A stretch of DNA of 64,000 bases. Source: Kudoa neothunni. Its lineage: Eukaryota > Cnidaria. The stretch spans positions 10,230,001 to 10,294,000 of the forward strand of contig OZ199839.1 in NCBI GenBank assembly GCA_964304625.1, given 5' to 3'. Every line of letters begins with the position of its first letter. The first letter of the stretch is position 1. Both the position numbers and the translations under genes were made by a program. Below the pieces are notes generated by a model. The model saw only the letters and a program-made list of their open reading frames with translations, searched no databases and had not been told where the DNA came from. Shown piece after piece: positions 50,702 to 63,690 of the stretch.

Positions 50702-52799
50702 AGAAAGCGACTTACGCACAAGACATCCGTTATCCCTGTCGGTTCGATGTGGGTCGTTTGTGATCCCACTAGAGCTATTTTTGTTTAATTCCTAGAGTTT
50801 TGATGTGACCATTTAATGAATTTGAAAATTTTTCGATAAAACTATGAGTTTTAATAGAATTTATATTAGTTTAAGCCTTTAAAGATTAATTATACAACAT
50901 TTTTTAAGACGAAAGATCATTTGCGGTAACGGTGTATTGGTGTACTTACATGCTACCAAAATTCGTTTTGATGCTTTGTATATTTTTAATCGTATTTCTC
51001 ACGATTTTTTTTATTATTTTTAAAAAATTTAACCATAAATAAATTAACAAATTTTCATTCCTAACGTTTAGCAATTCTTTATACGTAATCATATGTTTGA
51101 TCGCGTTTCCTTCCTGTGATCGCCGGATTATAGGTAGATAAATTCTTGTTATATGTTGATCGATAGCTTTTTTTAAAATTAATCTTTCATTACTAATTAA
51201 TTAAAGATATAGTTATATTTTAGTAGAATTTATACATAAATCTGACGAGCAAAAATGTATTAAAAAATGTTGAACCTTTTGCGGATTATCTACCTGAACG
51301 AAATAGTGGTGATGGTCCATATTAGAACTGACGATGAGTTCATATGCTTATAGACATTGGTACTCTTTTGTTTATTTTATTAATATCAAAAAATCATATG
51401 CGGAATTCCAACTAGATGTATCAATTGCAGGGGTTACCATACAATGTATACATCAAATAGGAGGTATACCAAACTTCGAAAAAGGCGCCTGATGAATTAA
51501 GCATCTCATAAATAATGAGGAGAATTTTACAATCTATGTGTGTACGAAATAATAGGCATATGAGATTACATATTATTTTAATAATGACAGGTAGATGCAA
51601 AACAAAATTTTATCTCACAAAGGACACGTTTTATTTGTAATAAATAGTGGGTAAAAATAGAAAGTTAGTGTATACAACATAAAGTGTGTTTTCCACAGGT
51701 CTGGAGACTTAACGAAGATTTCAGTGTACCCACTGATGATGTTGTGTTTGGGATTTTGTAACAAAATTAGATGATATTATATTTATCTGAATTATTGCTC
51801 TCGGTGTTTATTTATTTTATTATAAACAATCGTGAAAGAATCGGCGATAAAACTATGCGCGGAAGGGTGTTTTTGAGGTGCCACATCCTACCCCTATTAC
51901 CTCTGGTATTTTCTACTATTAACGCGGATCATTCCACCTGATCATGGGAAAAAAAATATCTAATTCATTATGGACAATTAAAAGTGTGTAACCATGAAAT
52001 ATACATGGAACAAATAGGAAGTAACAATTTAAATCCCTAATAATATATAAACTTAAATAACCCAACTGGAGGGTTAATCCGAAGGTTTCTGAAAATATAT
52101 AATTAAATTTTTCGGGAATTGAACAACCCTGCCCAATATTTAAAATTGTTAAAAAATTATCGTGAAAGAATCGGCAAAAATAAATGAAGTTTAGAGGTTA
52201 AAATCAAATAGCCGTCTCCTTTACCATTACCTTTATTAGAATAACAAATTTAAAACACAGTTTGCTGGACAGCGTGTCCACCTCCAGGCATGCGCGGAAC
52301 TTTATTTTAAATCAACGATTTATATATCTTTGACTTTAAAACATTAGCTAGAATTTAATAACCAAAATGAAAATTCCATTGAAATAAAATACAAGAAATA
52401 TACATATTAAAAGATTACATAAAGGATATTATATATTAAAAAACCACCATATTGGACACTCTGTCCATGCCCATGCATCGGAGGGTTAATTTATTATTTT
52501 AGCTGAAAAATAAACAGTCCCTCAATAGACGTATTGGAGTTCATAAATGTATTCCTTATTATATTGAATCTGAAAAGTAATGAAAATTAAATCACTTTTC
52601 TTTTCCTCAAATAATTACAAATTTATCAAACTTTTTATTATGATCTGTACGTCTGTGCTAATATTGCGAGGTATTTTTCTATTGTGTGGCTTCTCCCTTG
52701 TCCCATTTGAATGCCGCAATAACTAGGTTAGGCCTATAACAATTTAGGTGTTTTTCTTATAAATTCATACAGATTTTAAATTTTAAACTACCGAAGTTT
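50702..52799. other. Spacer between duplication units with dispersed repeats
   Basis: No gene found. The block at 51800-51910 (tttattttattataaa..., then gcgcggaag, then ggtgcc) is similar to 58480-58580 in the same orientation. Two gagggttaa sites at about 52070 and 52484 resemble right ends of TTAA-flanked elements. Their left ends were not found. Confidence 0.45.
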
Positions 52800-53130
52800 A
52801 AAGGTTTTCTAAACAAACATCTTAATAGTTTTAAATCGATGAATTATTTTAATTTAAAATCAATTCAAAAGTCATTCATAGGAATCAGAGCATATTCCAT
52901 TTATGCATTTAATGGTAAAACTATAACCAACATGTCCAAATAAAAAATATAGCTTGTTGAGTTTTTGCATAAGTTTCGTTCGTTAGACTAAAATTTTGAT
53001 TTTAATAGATTAATTTAACTCTAATTTTCGTTAACAGTATAATTTTCGACCATGTGACTTTATAATAATTTTTATTTCTGCGCTAAATTATTGATAACGG
53101 ATCTCTTTTATATCAATGTGAAATATATGA
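52800..53130. repeat. Duplication unit 2, left fragment
   Basis: Homologous to 45290-45620. The match breaks off near 53130 and resumes at about 60170, so the DNA between is an insertion nest that entered unit 2. Confidence 0.7.
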
Positions 53131-53702
53131 ATACTTGTTTAATTCTTTGAACCAGTGTTCCCAATCTTTTTTCTATCGCACCCACTTTTTTCAAAAGTAT
53201 TAATTTTGTAACTTAAACTGTTTATAACTTATAATATAACTTTCTATAACATTAAAATTTAAAAGAAATTGATATATATTTCTTGTCTTATTCAAATTAA
53301 AATTTTCACCACATGATCTAACTTAATTTATCGGTGGACCTTCAAAATTAACATATTTAGTTCTTCGATGCATCAAAAATAGCATCAAGCAAAACTCGGG
53401 GTATTTCAACCTTCATTAGGAACGATTTTCGTCTATAAGTGACTTATAAACTGAATATAAATAATCAATATTGAAAATTAATCAATATTACATTAGGTTA
53501 AATCAAAAAAGGAGATATATGATTCTAAATGAGGCAAGATTGAGATCAAATCATTTTAATTCTATTCGGGTGAAGGACACGTTAAATTTTATTATTAATT
53601 TTCGTAATAATTAGTCATTATTTTTTGTTAGTTTTTATAATATTACTAGCGGGAATTTCCCAGCGTTGCTTGGGGAAGATTTCGCCTAGATACGGTTTTT
53701 AA

Positions 53703-54136
53703 CCCTTTAACGGCTAACCATGGAACTGTTACGTTAAGGCTAACCATTGGATCCCACGATCCATCGGATTAAAATTTAGGATTAATGGATTACAAAATAA
53801 TTCGATTTATTTTAAATACTCTATGAAATAGACGCAAAGAGAAATAAACAGCTCAGAAAGCAATTAATTTTTCGATTCACAATTTATACATATAATGTTT
53901 TTTGGTTGAATGCTCATTGCGAACATATTTTGTTTCCATGTTATACAAGTTTGCTTACTTCTCCTGTCAAGAGCAAGGGGACAATATTTGCAGCGTTTCC
54001 TCACCACGTTGGTATACATCGTTTTTAGAGACCACCTCATTATCCAACTTGTATCCAATTACTTCAAATGACCGTTTTACTGCGGGATGGTGTGCAATCT
54101 TAAGATTAGTAAATCTTATGTCCTGGTGCTGTTTAA
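53703..54136 (-). mobile_element. piggyBac-like remnant, interrupted by the MULE
   Basis: A TTAA at 53699-53702 followed by CCCTTTAACGG looks like a piggyBac-type terminus. Minus-strand frames further in read RKRCKYCPLALDRRSKQTC, then IICINC, resembling the cysteine-rich C-terminal finger of piggyBac transposases (RCKxCP...C..C...C..C). The MULE cuts off the rest. Some finger cysteines are replaced. The assignment rests on the pattern only. Confidence 0.42.
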
Positions 54137-56633
54137 GATAGTGACTATTTGCACTACATATGCGTATGCGCGAGGATTAATGGATTTTTTTTCTTCCGTT
54201 TTTCATGCCTTAGACGCCATATCACTTAAAAAATAAAAACTAATATTGAAACTAACCATTTTTTGAGAAATGAATAAACTGAAAAAAAATGTTTTTTTCA
54301 TTTTTTATATTTGACATAGTTTCTTATACATTTTTGGTCTTCCTTTGACTCTGGTTGAAGAAATATTGAATTCAAATCTTTCGGATGAGTTTTCTTTTAT
54401 TTTGTTAATTAAATATACTGTTTTTTCTTCATTCTGTTTGAGAATGTTCTCCAAATCAGTGTAAAATGATTTATATTGGTTCCCTCCAAGTGAGTTTAAT
54501 TGATTTAATATTTTTTCACATAACTGCTTGTTATCGTCGAATTTGGATTTTGAATTATTTTCAGACAATTCGTGCAGGAAAATATTTGGGAAGTCAACTT
54601 TTGTGGGGCTTGTTACGGGAGATAATTCGTCGTGATTTAATGGAATTCCATAATTTGAATGTTTAGGTTCACATTCGTCACGTCGTTGGTCAGTGTCCTT
54701 GTAAAACCACCTTCCAGTACAAAGGGACTCTCCAGTTAAAAGATTAGATTTTAACATGGAAAATAAATGATTGCATGGAAGTGATAGCTGTTGATAAAAT
54801 ACACAATCACACTTGTATGTATTGTCATTAAGATGCGTAACCATGGCCGAATTACCCAAAGTATGTACAAAATATATGTTACGTAGTTTCCAAATAGTCA
54901 AACATTGGGAGATTCATTATTTCGTGTTTTATTTTATTGGAGGCAAACGTTGATAATTTGTTGATAACTTGTAAAGCATCTCCATCGATATTCTGGATTT
55001 TTGTTTTCATCACAGTCAATTCCCTTTTTATCAAACTATCACTACAGACGGTCTTACAATAATTTAGTATGTCATTTAATTGATTAACGAGCGATGACTT
55101 TGATAAAAATCGTTTTAATTTTCCATGCTCTTGTTCCACCCTATTGTTGGTATTAGAGCCGAATGTTAAAACATCTAGTCGAAGAAAATGAGTCCACATA
55201 GGCTTTATGTTTAACCAATTTTTTAACAGATATGTGAAATATGGTGGATGAGTTTCAGTGATTTCATTGATTATACGGTCGAACAACTCACTACTCAACG
55301 CGTATATAAGTTTTTTGGACAATTCTTTTAACTTTTCTTTTTTACTTTTAAGTATTGACATGGCATCTAACGTGGCTATTTTTCTCTCCATTGCTTTATA
55401 AACATGGAAGGAACATAACAATATTCTTGTATGTGGAAAGCACTCTTTTAAGGCATTAAACTCGGTTGCATCCTTATCGATAAATGCAACACGAGTTCCA
55501 CTTATATTTTCCATCATTTTTACAAAAGCGGAAAATATGGAACAAGTCCTTCCATTAATGTCGACAACCGCAAAATTATAAAGCGGATAATGCCAGTCAT
55601 TGACTTTATATGTTGAGTCAATGTGTATAACTTAACTTTAGGGTATTTTTGATAAATTTTTTTCAATGTTTTTGTGGTAAAACATATGTAATTTAGCTGA
55701 TCATCGTCATCTTTACAAACATCTAACAGGATATCATCCCCATGTATATTATATAATTCATCAAAATCGTTTGAAAGTTTTGGTGATTTAGTGGATTTAT
55801 AATTTAAATTTCTAATTTTTTTGAGACTGATTGGAATGTTTAGATCGGTTTCAAGTGATAACTTTTTTATTATCACATCCCCAATTAAGATACTTCTCAA
55901 GATCCTCTTGAATGGACGTTGGTAGTTTTTGGTTATGTTTATAACATAGAATATTGAATCGTTCATGGTTGTGCATTATATTGTACTTTGACACGTACAA
56001 ATAGGTATCAGTACTCGAGATAATTATAAAAGCTTCGCAGCCATTAGCTAGCTGTGAGCTTGATCTAATTATATTTTCTCGTAGTTTTCTTTTATTTCCA
56101 TGGAAGCATATATATTTTATGTAACGATATTGCAACTCGTTTCAATCAGTTGACTAATTCTTGATGCTCCATCCGACACGATAAGTATAACCAGACTTCT
56201 ATTTCTATAAGGTGTTTAAAATTGTTCTCTTTACTTATAAACCTTAATGAAATATTCAAGACATTGTTTCATTTCTGAATAAGAATAAAAACGACATTGG
56301 AATAACTCGTGTTCCTCCATGCTTATTCCGCACGATAAGTTAACGCAGCTCGTCTTTTCGGTTGAGCAAGTTGTCAGAAAATTTCTCTTATATTATCTGT
56401 TCATATTGTTATTGTATTTTTAACTTCTAAAAAAAGCTTTAATGCTACAAATGAGAAACTAATATGTTATGAACTCAATAAATATAATTGATGTCTGAAA
56501 ACGAACATAAAAATAAATTGTATCGCATTAATATGTTTTCTTTAAGTAATATGGCGCCTAAGGCATGAAAAACGGAAGAAAAAAATCCATTAATCCTTGC
56601 GCATACACATTTGTAGTGCAAATAGTCACTATC
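54137..56633 (-). mobile_element. MULE (Mutator-like) transposon with perfect target duplication
   Basis: Inverted termini of about 90 bp begin gatagtgactatttgcac at 54137 and mirror at 56633. They are bracketed by an exact 9-bp direct repeat, gctgtttaa (54128-54136 and 56634-56642), the Mutator-type duplication length. One transposase gene on the minus strand fills the 2.5-kb interior. Confidence 0.94.
54305..56135 (-). pseudogene. MULE transposase with SWIM zinc finger, frame-broken
   Basis: In protein order: an N-terminal zinc-binding region ending in an HNH (MHNHERF, 55851-56135); a linker (55520-55966); a catalytic core with DSTYKVND near 55610, IDKDATEF and LLCSFHVYKAMER (54879-55517); and a SWIM finger CDCVFYQQLSLPCNHLF (54305-54901). 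These are the parts of MULE transposases. The frame changes several times (near 55850, 55630, 55520 and 54890), so the gene is inactive, but each block is well preserved. Confidence 0.9.
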
Positions 56634-56892
56634 GCTGTTTAATTAGTTCCATGGATGGCACACGTGAACTATTGCGACACAAACATAATCCAGATTAATT
56701 ACAGGCCGCTTTTAATACCCTATTTTATTCCTGTAAATAAAGTGTATGCACAGTATGAAACTAGTGATAATCATTATATCATTATTGGTATAATTATTGT
56801 CGGTAATTAAAAGTATGCAGCACCTATAAAACACCCTCGTGCATGTGTTTTTACGAATTTCTTTTTTGCACGATTGTTCGTATTAAAAAAAG

Positions 56893-57351
56893 GGCACTAG
56901 CGACGAATTGTGGACCCGGATTAAGGAGATTACGCAGCTTTTAATCGCTCTAAAATGAGTTCCGATTTCGTTTCATCGATAACTTCTTCAGAAGAGGCCA
57001 GTTTTAAATTTTTGCAGGATAAAAACATTTGAGGAAAACACCTCCGTTATGTGAGGATTGTGGGAAATAAGAGAATTTGATAAAATATCGAAGTTCCAAA
57101 ATTTAAGTGTCCCACACAAAAATATTAAGATGTTTTTGAAGAAAGGCACGTTTCAATAATTTCTTAAGGTCTGCTATTTCTGGGGCATAGTAGAACCATT
57201 TTTTGGAGCAAATGATGAGTTTTCATTAGATAAAGTCAATTCCTATTGGCTCTTTGCCGGGCCAATAGACATTGCCTTTCTCTTTTACTCAAATTTAGGA
57301 TTAAGGGATTATGCATGGATTACGCAAGGTCTACAATTCGCCACCAGTGCC
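56893..57351. mobile_element. Merlin-type MITE with exact 8-bp target duplication
   Basis: The inverted termini read GGCACTAGCGACGAATTG and, in reverse from the right, GGCACTGGTGGCGAATTG. The 459-bp element is flanked by identical aaaaaaag repeats at 56885-56892 and 57352-57359. The GGCAC start and 8-bp duplication match the surrounding Merlin element, which it interrupts. Confidence 0.85.
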
Positions 57352-58479
57352 AAAAAAAGAAAGTGTAGAGTTTGGATTCAGCTCAAAATAAAAACTTGTA
57401 AATTTTATGAATTTTTCATCCGAACGCCATGGGAAACACGTTTAATCTCCATCTTTTTTCAACAAACATTGGATTATTTTGTTTCTTCCTTAGTTATTAA
57501 CTTAAAAGTTATTTATTATTACTATTTAGATTTTTTACTATACATATAAATTTTATAACGACTAACTTTAAAAATATACTTTTTGAAAATTTCACAAAAA
57601 CACCTCATTTTTCACTATAGCCAAAATACTTTATAATTTTTTAAATGTAGATAATAATGAAGTATAACTTGTTTTAGTTTATAATTTTTTTAGTAAATTT
57701 TTTAATAGAAACTAAGAAATTATTTAATTATTATTATTATTAAAATTCCCAAACCTAATTGTTAAAAATGGTAATATTAGTTACCCTTGCTTTGAAATAT
57801 ATGTGAAATATTATAAACTATATTGTTATTATTTTATAAGTCTTCATGTATATCAAAATTCCTAACGAGAAATTTGACAAAATATATATTAACTAACAAT
57901 GTTTTGGGATATAATCAAAATATGTTAACTTATGTCTTTATTTTTATTGACACATATTTAATTCATTAAAACTAATAATTTTATACAAATAACAATCTTT
58001 TTTGGTTTTTAGATTTTATTATAACAATATTTTTACATTTATCGAATGCTTATAATAAGCACAAGTAAGAATTCCTCTTCAAAAATAATAACTTCATATA
58101 ATCTACCTTAAGTTATTTCCCTATTAAAAATAAATGTTTATCTAAAATAGAATGTTTATTAATTATTAAAAAAATTCATCAAATCCAAGAGAATTAACAA
58201 AATGCATTTGAGAACACGTGGTTAAGTCTTCTCGCTTTGAAACTATTCACACTTGAAACCCATATAAACATGTATGAAGAAATTTGATATTGTATCATTT
58301 GAGTTTATATGGTGAAAAATGTGAAATATAACTATTTAATAAATGAATGTGGAAACAAATTAGAGATTCATTTAACGTTTACTGAGAATGAGTAAAGAAT
58401 AACAAATGAATTATGGGTATCGAGTTTGGATTCAATACAAAATTTAGAAGTTATTTTTCCACTAAATTTTTTCTTCTCG

Positions 58480-58580
58480 TATTCTTTTATTTTATTATAA
58501 ATCATCATAAATAAAGGGGCGCGGAAGAAATATTGGCAAGAGAATGTTTTTAGGTGCCGCATACTTTATCATTACCCCGA
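58480..58580. repeat. Dispersed repeat, second copy at 51800-51910
   Basis: Both copies share ttattttattataaa, gcgcggaag and aggtgcc.cat, ending in attacc. The end (gcatactttatcattacc) resembles the terminal repeat of the Merlin element at 4445 and may be a Merlin-derived right end. Confidence 0.5.
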
Positions 58581-59170
58581 TGTTCTTTATTTCTATCTTC
58601 TCTATAAAAAATAAAACAATTTAGGGATTTCAATCAATTTTGTTATATTTAAACTGAGAAATAGCATATCATTCGTACGAATTAGGTTTAAATGTCAGAT
58701 ATTTTTAGAATATAAATATGATTGATAAATTCGAATTATACATTTATTATTACTGGCAATTGCTTTTAAATATGCTTGTTTGTATATTACCACTTGATAT
58801 ATATTTACATAAATTTAAATTCCATTATTTATTTACAAATCCAAAAGTTTAGATGATAATATTACCGATATTTCCTAGGTCGTTATCATTTGCAACAATA
58901 ATTTTTTAATTAAGTAGACGTCTACCCCTTTTTTGTGGATGATTTAATTAAAAATTAACTCAGAAAAAAATGCGACATAAATGTGGTTTAGATCGAAAAT
59001 TATATCATTATTACAAAGCTACATCAAAATAAAAACACACTTGAACAATATAATACATCAATAATAGCTAAAAACAAGAGACCGATATAAAATAACTAAT
59101 AATAAAGAAAAGGTATAAGATAAAAGTTTATGGATAAAAGATAGCTATAAATGCGTGAATGCAATAGATA

Positions 59171-60048
59171 TTAAAAAGTGAACCACTCGGACAAATGCTT
59201 TAACATATTGTTAAACCGATTTAGAGGAGTTTTTCCATGTAGCTCTACCCAAAGAAATTCGTCTAAATATGAATCCAGAACGGAGGAATGAACCCCTAGC
59301 ATTCTCTTAAACTTCATTTTGCAATTCCTCCAGTTGCACTCTACATGGTTAGTATGCACCCCTGTAATTGGGTCTTTAAAATTTTTTTTATGATTCACCT
59401 TTTTGTGAATGTATGGGGGAGTTACATTAATATTTAATATATCATTGTTACCACCTCAACAATCCAAACGAATTTCTGTACCCGGCTTTATATATTGTTT
59501 TATATAGAAAGACAGGGTTGCAGCCGTTCTATCGGGGACAAAAGTTAAAAATCCCATTTTGGTGTAAGGATCGTCACCACCCATCTTTGTTCCACGATGT
59601 GGCCCACATTCTTTTTCCTTGTTGCAATCAGTGATTCATCAACTTGGACCACATGATCAACCCCTCCTATTTGATAAGGATTTTTCAGGAGATGATTGGA
59701 GCATATGTTCCGAAAATATTGGAACCACTGAATTGCGATGTGGTTGGATGTACCAGGCATGATACTTGCAGTTGTTACTGCTATATCAAAGCAATGGCAG
59801 TGCAAAAGTTAAATAAATTTTGGTTCCGATATGTTTGCATCTTCTAACAATGATGCAAACCTGTACGATTTTTTAAGTTTATGCGTGCTGCATCTATAAA
59901 TGAAGGAGTCTCTGTTTTTTATAACTTTCATTGTTTTAGAGCAGATATCACATTTTGGAGGAACCTGATTTAATATTCCTCTCGATTGGAGACATTGTAT
60001 TTCTGTTTGTTTGGTACTTGATATACGCCAAAGATCATCGAATTCCAT
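59171..60048 (-). pseudogene. Merlin (IS1595/ISXO2-like) transposase, broken
   Basis: The N-terminal part has a zinc-ribbon-like CDICSKTM and CSTHKLKKSYRFASLLEDANI (59809-60048). The middle part has the first catalytic block VQVDESLIATRKKNVGH (59545-59805). A segment with TEIRLDC keeps the second Asp, followed by a TGA where Trp is usual, near 59460. The C-terminal block DPITGVHTNHVECNWRNCKMKFKRML carries the last Glu (59171-59398). A frame change near 59807 and the TGA make it inactive. Order and motifs are those of Merlin transposases. Confidence 0.88.
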
Positions 60049-60865
60049 ACTGACAGTTACAGGAATAAAATAGGGTATTAAAAGCGGTCTGTAATTAATC
60101 CGGATTATGCTTGTGTCCGCAATAGTTCACATGTGCCCAGAGATCTAACTACATCGAACCTATGGAATTAACAGTTTGCTATAAATTTTTAGCACGTTTA
60201 AATATTTATACTCTATAAATTTGTAGTAAACAATAAACAGCTAATAAATTTTATCTTGCAATAATTTTATCAGGATGTTTTTATTCTTGATTTATTAAAC
60301 TTCTTCTTCAAGTGCAGCAATAGAATTTTTATCTTCGGGAGGATTCAATAGATTAAATTTACAAATTAGAAATTTAATATATGAATTCATATTTTTTGAA
60401 TGATTAAAATTACAGAACGATTGACGTGACGGTAATTATCCTATTTAATAAAATTTCGTTTTTTAATACCTTTGATTATTCAAATTTTTGTAATTCAATG
60501 CGTCAAATTTCATTTATGACTGCAATGCCATACAAAATTTTAAAAAATAAACTTTAGAAGAATGCATTATAATTCAATTAACGGATAAGGCGAAATCTAA
60601 TAGTGCCATAAAATTGAATGAAATGAATTTAGAAAAATACTATATGACTATGGAATATCGTCTACAATAATTCTTTAGTTATAATATAAAATATAGAGAT
60701 ATAACTAATAATAATAATAATAAAGATATGTATTTAAAAAGAAAACAAGAACGATATTTTATTTAGCGCACCACTATAAAGACCCTATGATTTACTTAAA
60801 GAAAAATGGGTTTATTTAAACTTATATAATATTGTGTACTAAATTATTTTTTAATAAAAAATGAA

Positions 60866-63495
60866 CTATCTGATTCTTCCACCTATTGCAACTTTCTTTC
60901 GATAGATAACCATATAATAGAACAATCCTCCAGCTACGCATAGTAGTACTCCAATAACACTCCCCCTAACAAAATCGTCATTTATTTTATATTCGGAAAT
61001 ATTACGATATAATTCCAGCAGTCTTTAAGCTATATTTAATATTAGCATCATATTCAAAAAATTAAAATGTTACTGGTTTGAATTCACTGGAGCAATAATA
61101 TCAGGGGCTAAAATATATAATTATCGAGATTTCCTTTTGAATATTTTTCACAACATACTATAAAATTAATATTATCACACATTCTAATATAAATATTATT
61201 GATAATTTTCATTAGATACATATTATAGAAATATTAATTTGAATCGTTTTAATCAGGATCAAACGGCTTACCCTTTTGTGGTTCTCCGAGTAACTTTAGT
61301 TGTAGGTGAAGCTAATGTTGTAAATTAAATGAATATATTTTACATTTGTATTTACTAAAAATATTTAACGACATTCTTTTAAAAATTTTAATACCCTGTA
61401 GTTACTTCCTCCTTAGCAACCACTATAAGAGTAAAATGATTAATTCTTGTTTTTAAGCGAAATACTTGGTCTGATCGTATAAATCGTTTCTCCGTGTGTA
61501 TATTTCGCAGGTTTCACAATTAACTTATATGACTTGTCAGGGGAATAACCCGTGTATGTCATTGCGTTGCATTTTACTTGACAACTTGTGCCAGATTCTA
61601 TGCAGGGAGTTCCAACTTTGGTTGGATTGGTAACATCCGTGATATCAAATAGCGTGTTATAGCATACTATTTCAGACATCTCTCTTGCCGGATCCATGGC
61701 TGCAGCAAAAGTTACACTACCTCCATTTATTGTGTGTGTTATAGTTAATGTTGCGCCATCTACATTAAGTAACGATTGCAAAACTAAATATTAATACCTG
61801 TTATCAATTCACCAATTTCCTTGTCATTCTTAGAACTGTCAAATTTTATTAAAATTGAATATGTTGTCCCACGTTCCAATCTTTCTAGCTCAATTGATTC
61901 AGAACACATTACTCTGCACGGAAATCTTCCATTACAATAGGCATCAGTGTAGAATTTTGCCCATTCGCTCTTTATTTTGACTATGCATGCGATTTTATCA
62001 ACGTTTGTAGTCATAGGTTGGAATTGCATTCTCGTATCCAAAACTATTACTTTTTCTTTGAGAAGACTGATGTCCTCCCCAGCTAGAGAATGTTTAAAAA
62101 TATTTATTATAATAATTATTACTCGTTTTTATATAAAATTCGGACGTGGTTGTCCCAGTTGTATCTTTATTTGCGACGACACTTACTACATAAGTAGTCC
62201 CCGCCGTTAAGGTGGAAAAACTCTCGTTATCGCAATTATTGTCACAGTTTCCTCTAGAACATTGGAGCTCAGTTTTCGTTGATACATCGGGATCGAGAGC
62301 ATTTCTCGCATAAACATTACAACTCGTTGCAGTTGTTGTACCATCGGAAGATTTCATATTTGAGAGGTTTAATGTAAATCCTGCTTGGATCATGCTTGGT
62401 AGTTCGATGGCACTATTTGCAACTATAGGTATGTTAGACAGAATTAAATTTATTTTTAATACTCGTATATGTTTTTATTTGGGATGTTGTATTGGGAATT
62501 TCACGAATGGAAACTGACACCTGTTTGTAAGTCGTCACGTCAACTTTCATCACGACCTCCGTGCAGAGGCTTATGCATAACGTTGGGTTTGATCCACAGG
62601 TACTTACATATGTTGGATCGTCTGCAGATGCATTTCTTATCTTAAATTCACAAATTCTGTCAGGTTTTTGGTTCAGAATGGTAATTTTAGTCTTTGGCTG
62701 TACTGTTTCTATGGTAACCTTGAAAAAAATTTCTGAAAATTCCGATGCTTTCATTGTGTATTTATTCTGGATATAGTATACAAAATCCGGGAAAAAATCG
62801 CCACATTTTAGAGTATATTCATGTCGATATGTCAAAAGACTTGCTTTAAGATTAGCTTGATCTACTGATGTACAAATTTCTGCGCTATTAGCGGACTTGG
62901 TAATTTCAATGCCGTCAGAAGTAATTTTACATTCTGTTATAGGGCAAATCCTATTGTATGTAAATTTAACGTCACTATTTTCAGTTGAGACAGTTATATC
63001 TGGGTTTAGTATATAACCTAAAAAATATAAAAATTTAATAAGCTCTGTGATTAAATGATTAGATTACTTTTCGGTATCAAAAAGACTTTTGTAAGTGTTG
63101 GAGTATTTTCAGCTTTATCCACCGAATCGGCAACTTTCACTAAAACAAACATCGCTGAAAATGGAGCTTCTTCTAGATCTAAATCTTGCGTACCGCAAGG
63201 AACAACACATTTATTTCCTTTCCCAGTTCCATTACAGTTAAAATCTTTGTATGACAATTTACTTTCTACAACGTCAGATAACAGTATATGACAGTTGTCT
63301 GTACTCGTAAATCCTTTGAGTGATATTTTAAGTTTATTTCGCTTAGTGACTTCTTTCTTGATTCCAAATTCTAGATAATGTGTTTTTTGTACAACGTCAA
63401 CACTTAACGCGCCTAAGAAAATTATATAAAGTTAAATAAAGGCAGCTACCTATTAATAATAGTGGGAAGGCGTATATTTTAAAGAATAAAATCAT
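60866..63495 (-). CDS. Type I membrane protein with cysteine-patterned extracellular repeats, copy 2
   Basis: The same eleven-exon layout as copy 1: 63450-63495, 63068-63412, 62463-63017, 62123-62422, 61798-62082, 61466-61759, 61395-61422, 61344-61354, 61272-61311, 61006-61029 and 60866-60965, for 675 residues with no stop. The signal peptide is MILFFKIYAFPLLLIG. The four-cysteine modules, Thr-rich stalk, membrane helix and basic tail IYRKKVAIGGRIR are retained. Differences from copy 1 cluster in surface-like, charged positions of the modules, while cysteines, exon borders and the tail are kept. Exon 3 is one codon longer. Both copies being intact argues that both are expressed. No family could be named. 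Confidence 0.82.
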
Positions 63496-63680
63496 TAGAA
63501 ATTATAATAAAGGATTATACCTTGTATTTAGACATTCGCGACTACGATCTATTCAATGAACAATACAGTTTCCGAACATTCTCTTATTGCTGAAATGTAT
63601 TCAAACTTAGACATTAATAATAATTAATCGAAGATAAATGAAAACTTTTGCCATATTTATATAAAAGCTATATTTATAAC

Positions 63681-63689
63681 CGTATATAA
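63681..63689 (-). promoter_or_regulatory. Possible TATA box of copy 2
   Basis: TTATATACG on the minus strand, 186 nt above the start codon, corresponds to the block at 49271-49280 in copy 1. Confidence 0.35.
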
Positions 63690-63690
63690 G

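Larger units (their letters stand above)
56657..60137 (-). mobile_element. Merlin-family DNA transposon carrying a nested Merlin MITE
   Basis: About 75-bp inverted termini begin GGCACACGTGAACTATTGCG at 56657, with the mirrored end at 60137 differing at a few positions. The transposase occupies the right 0.9 kb on the minus strand. The rest is AT-rich and contains a separate MITE (56893-57351) and a dispersed repeat (58480-58580). The 8 bp flanking the two ends do not match (ccatggat and cagagatc). The target duplication is therefore lost, or the element arose by rearrangement. Confidence 0.82.
60170..63690. repeat. Duplication unit 2, right fragment (gene copy 2 plus flanks)
   Basis: Homologous to about 45745-49310, including the 3' flank, all eleven exons and about 190 bp upstream of the start codon. 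Introns have nearly the same lengths in the two units (37, 50, 40, 40-41, 38 and 41-43 nt for the first six). Confidence 0.85.

Noticed and set aside
53150-53165. hAT-like terminus (ccagtgttcccaatc) at the edge of the transposon nest
   Set aside because: Only one end is visible; it may mark the nest boundary but cannot be supported as an element.
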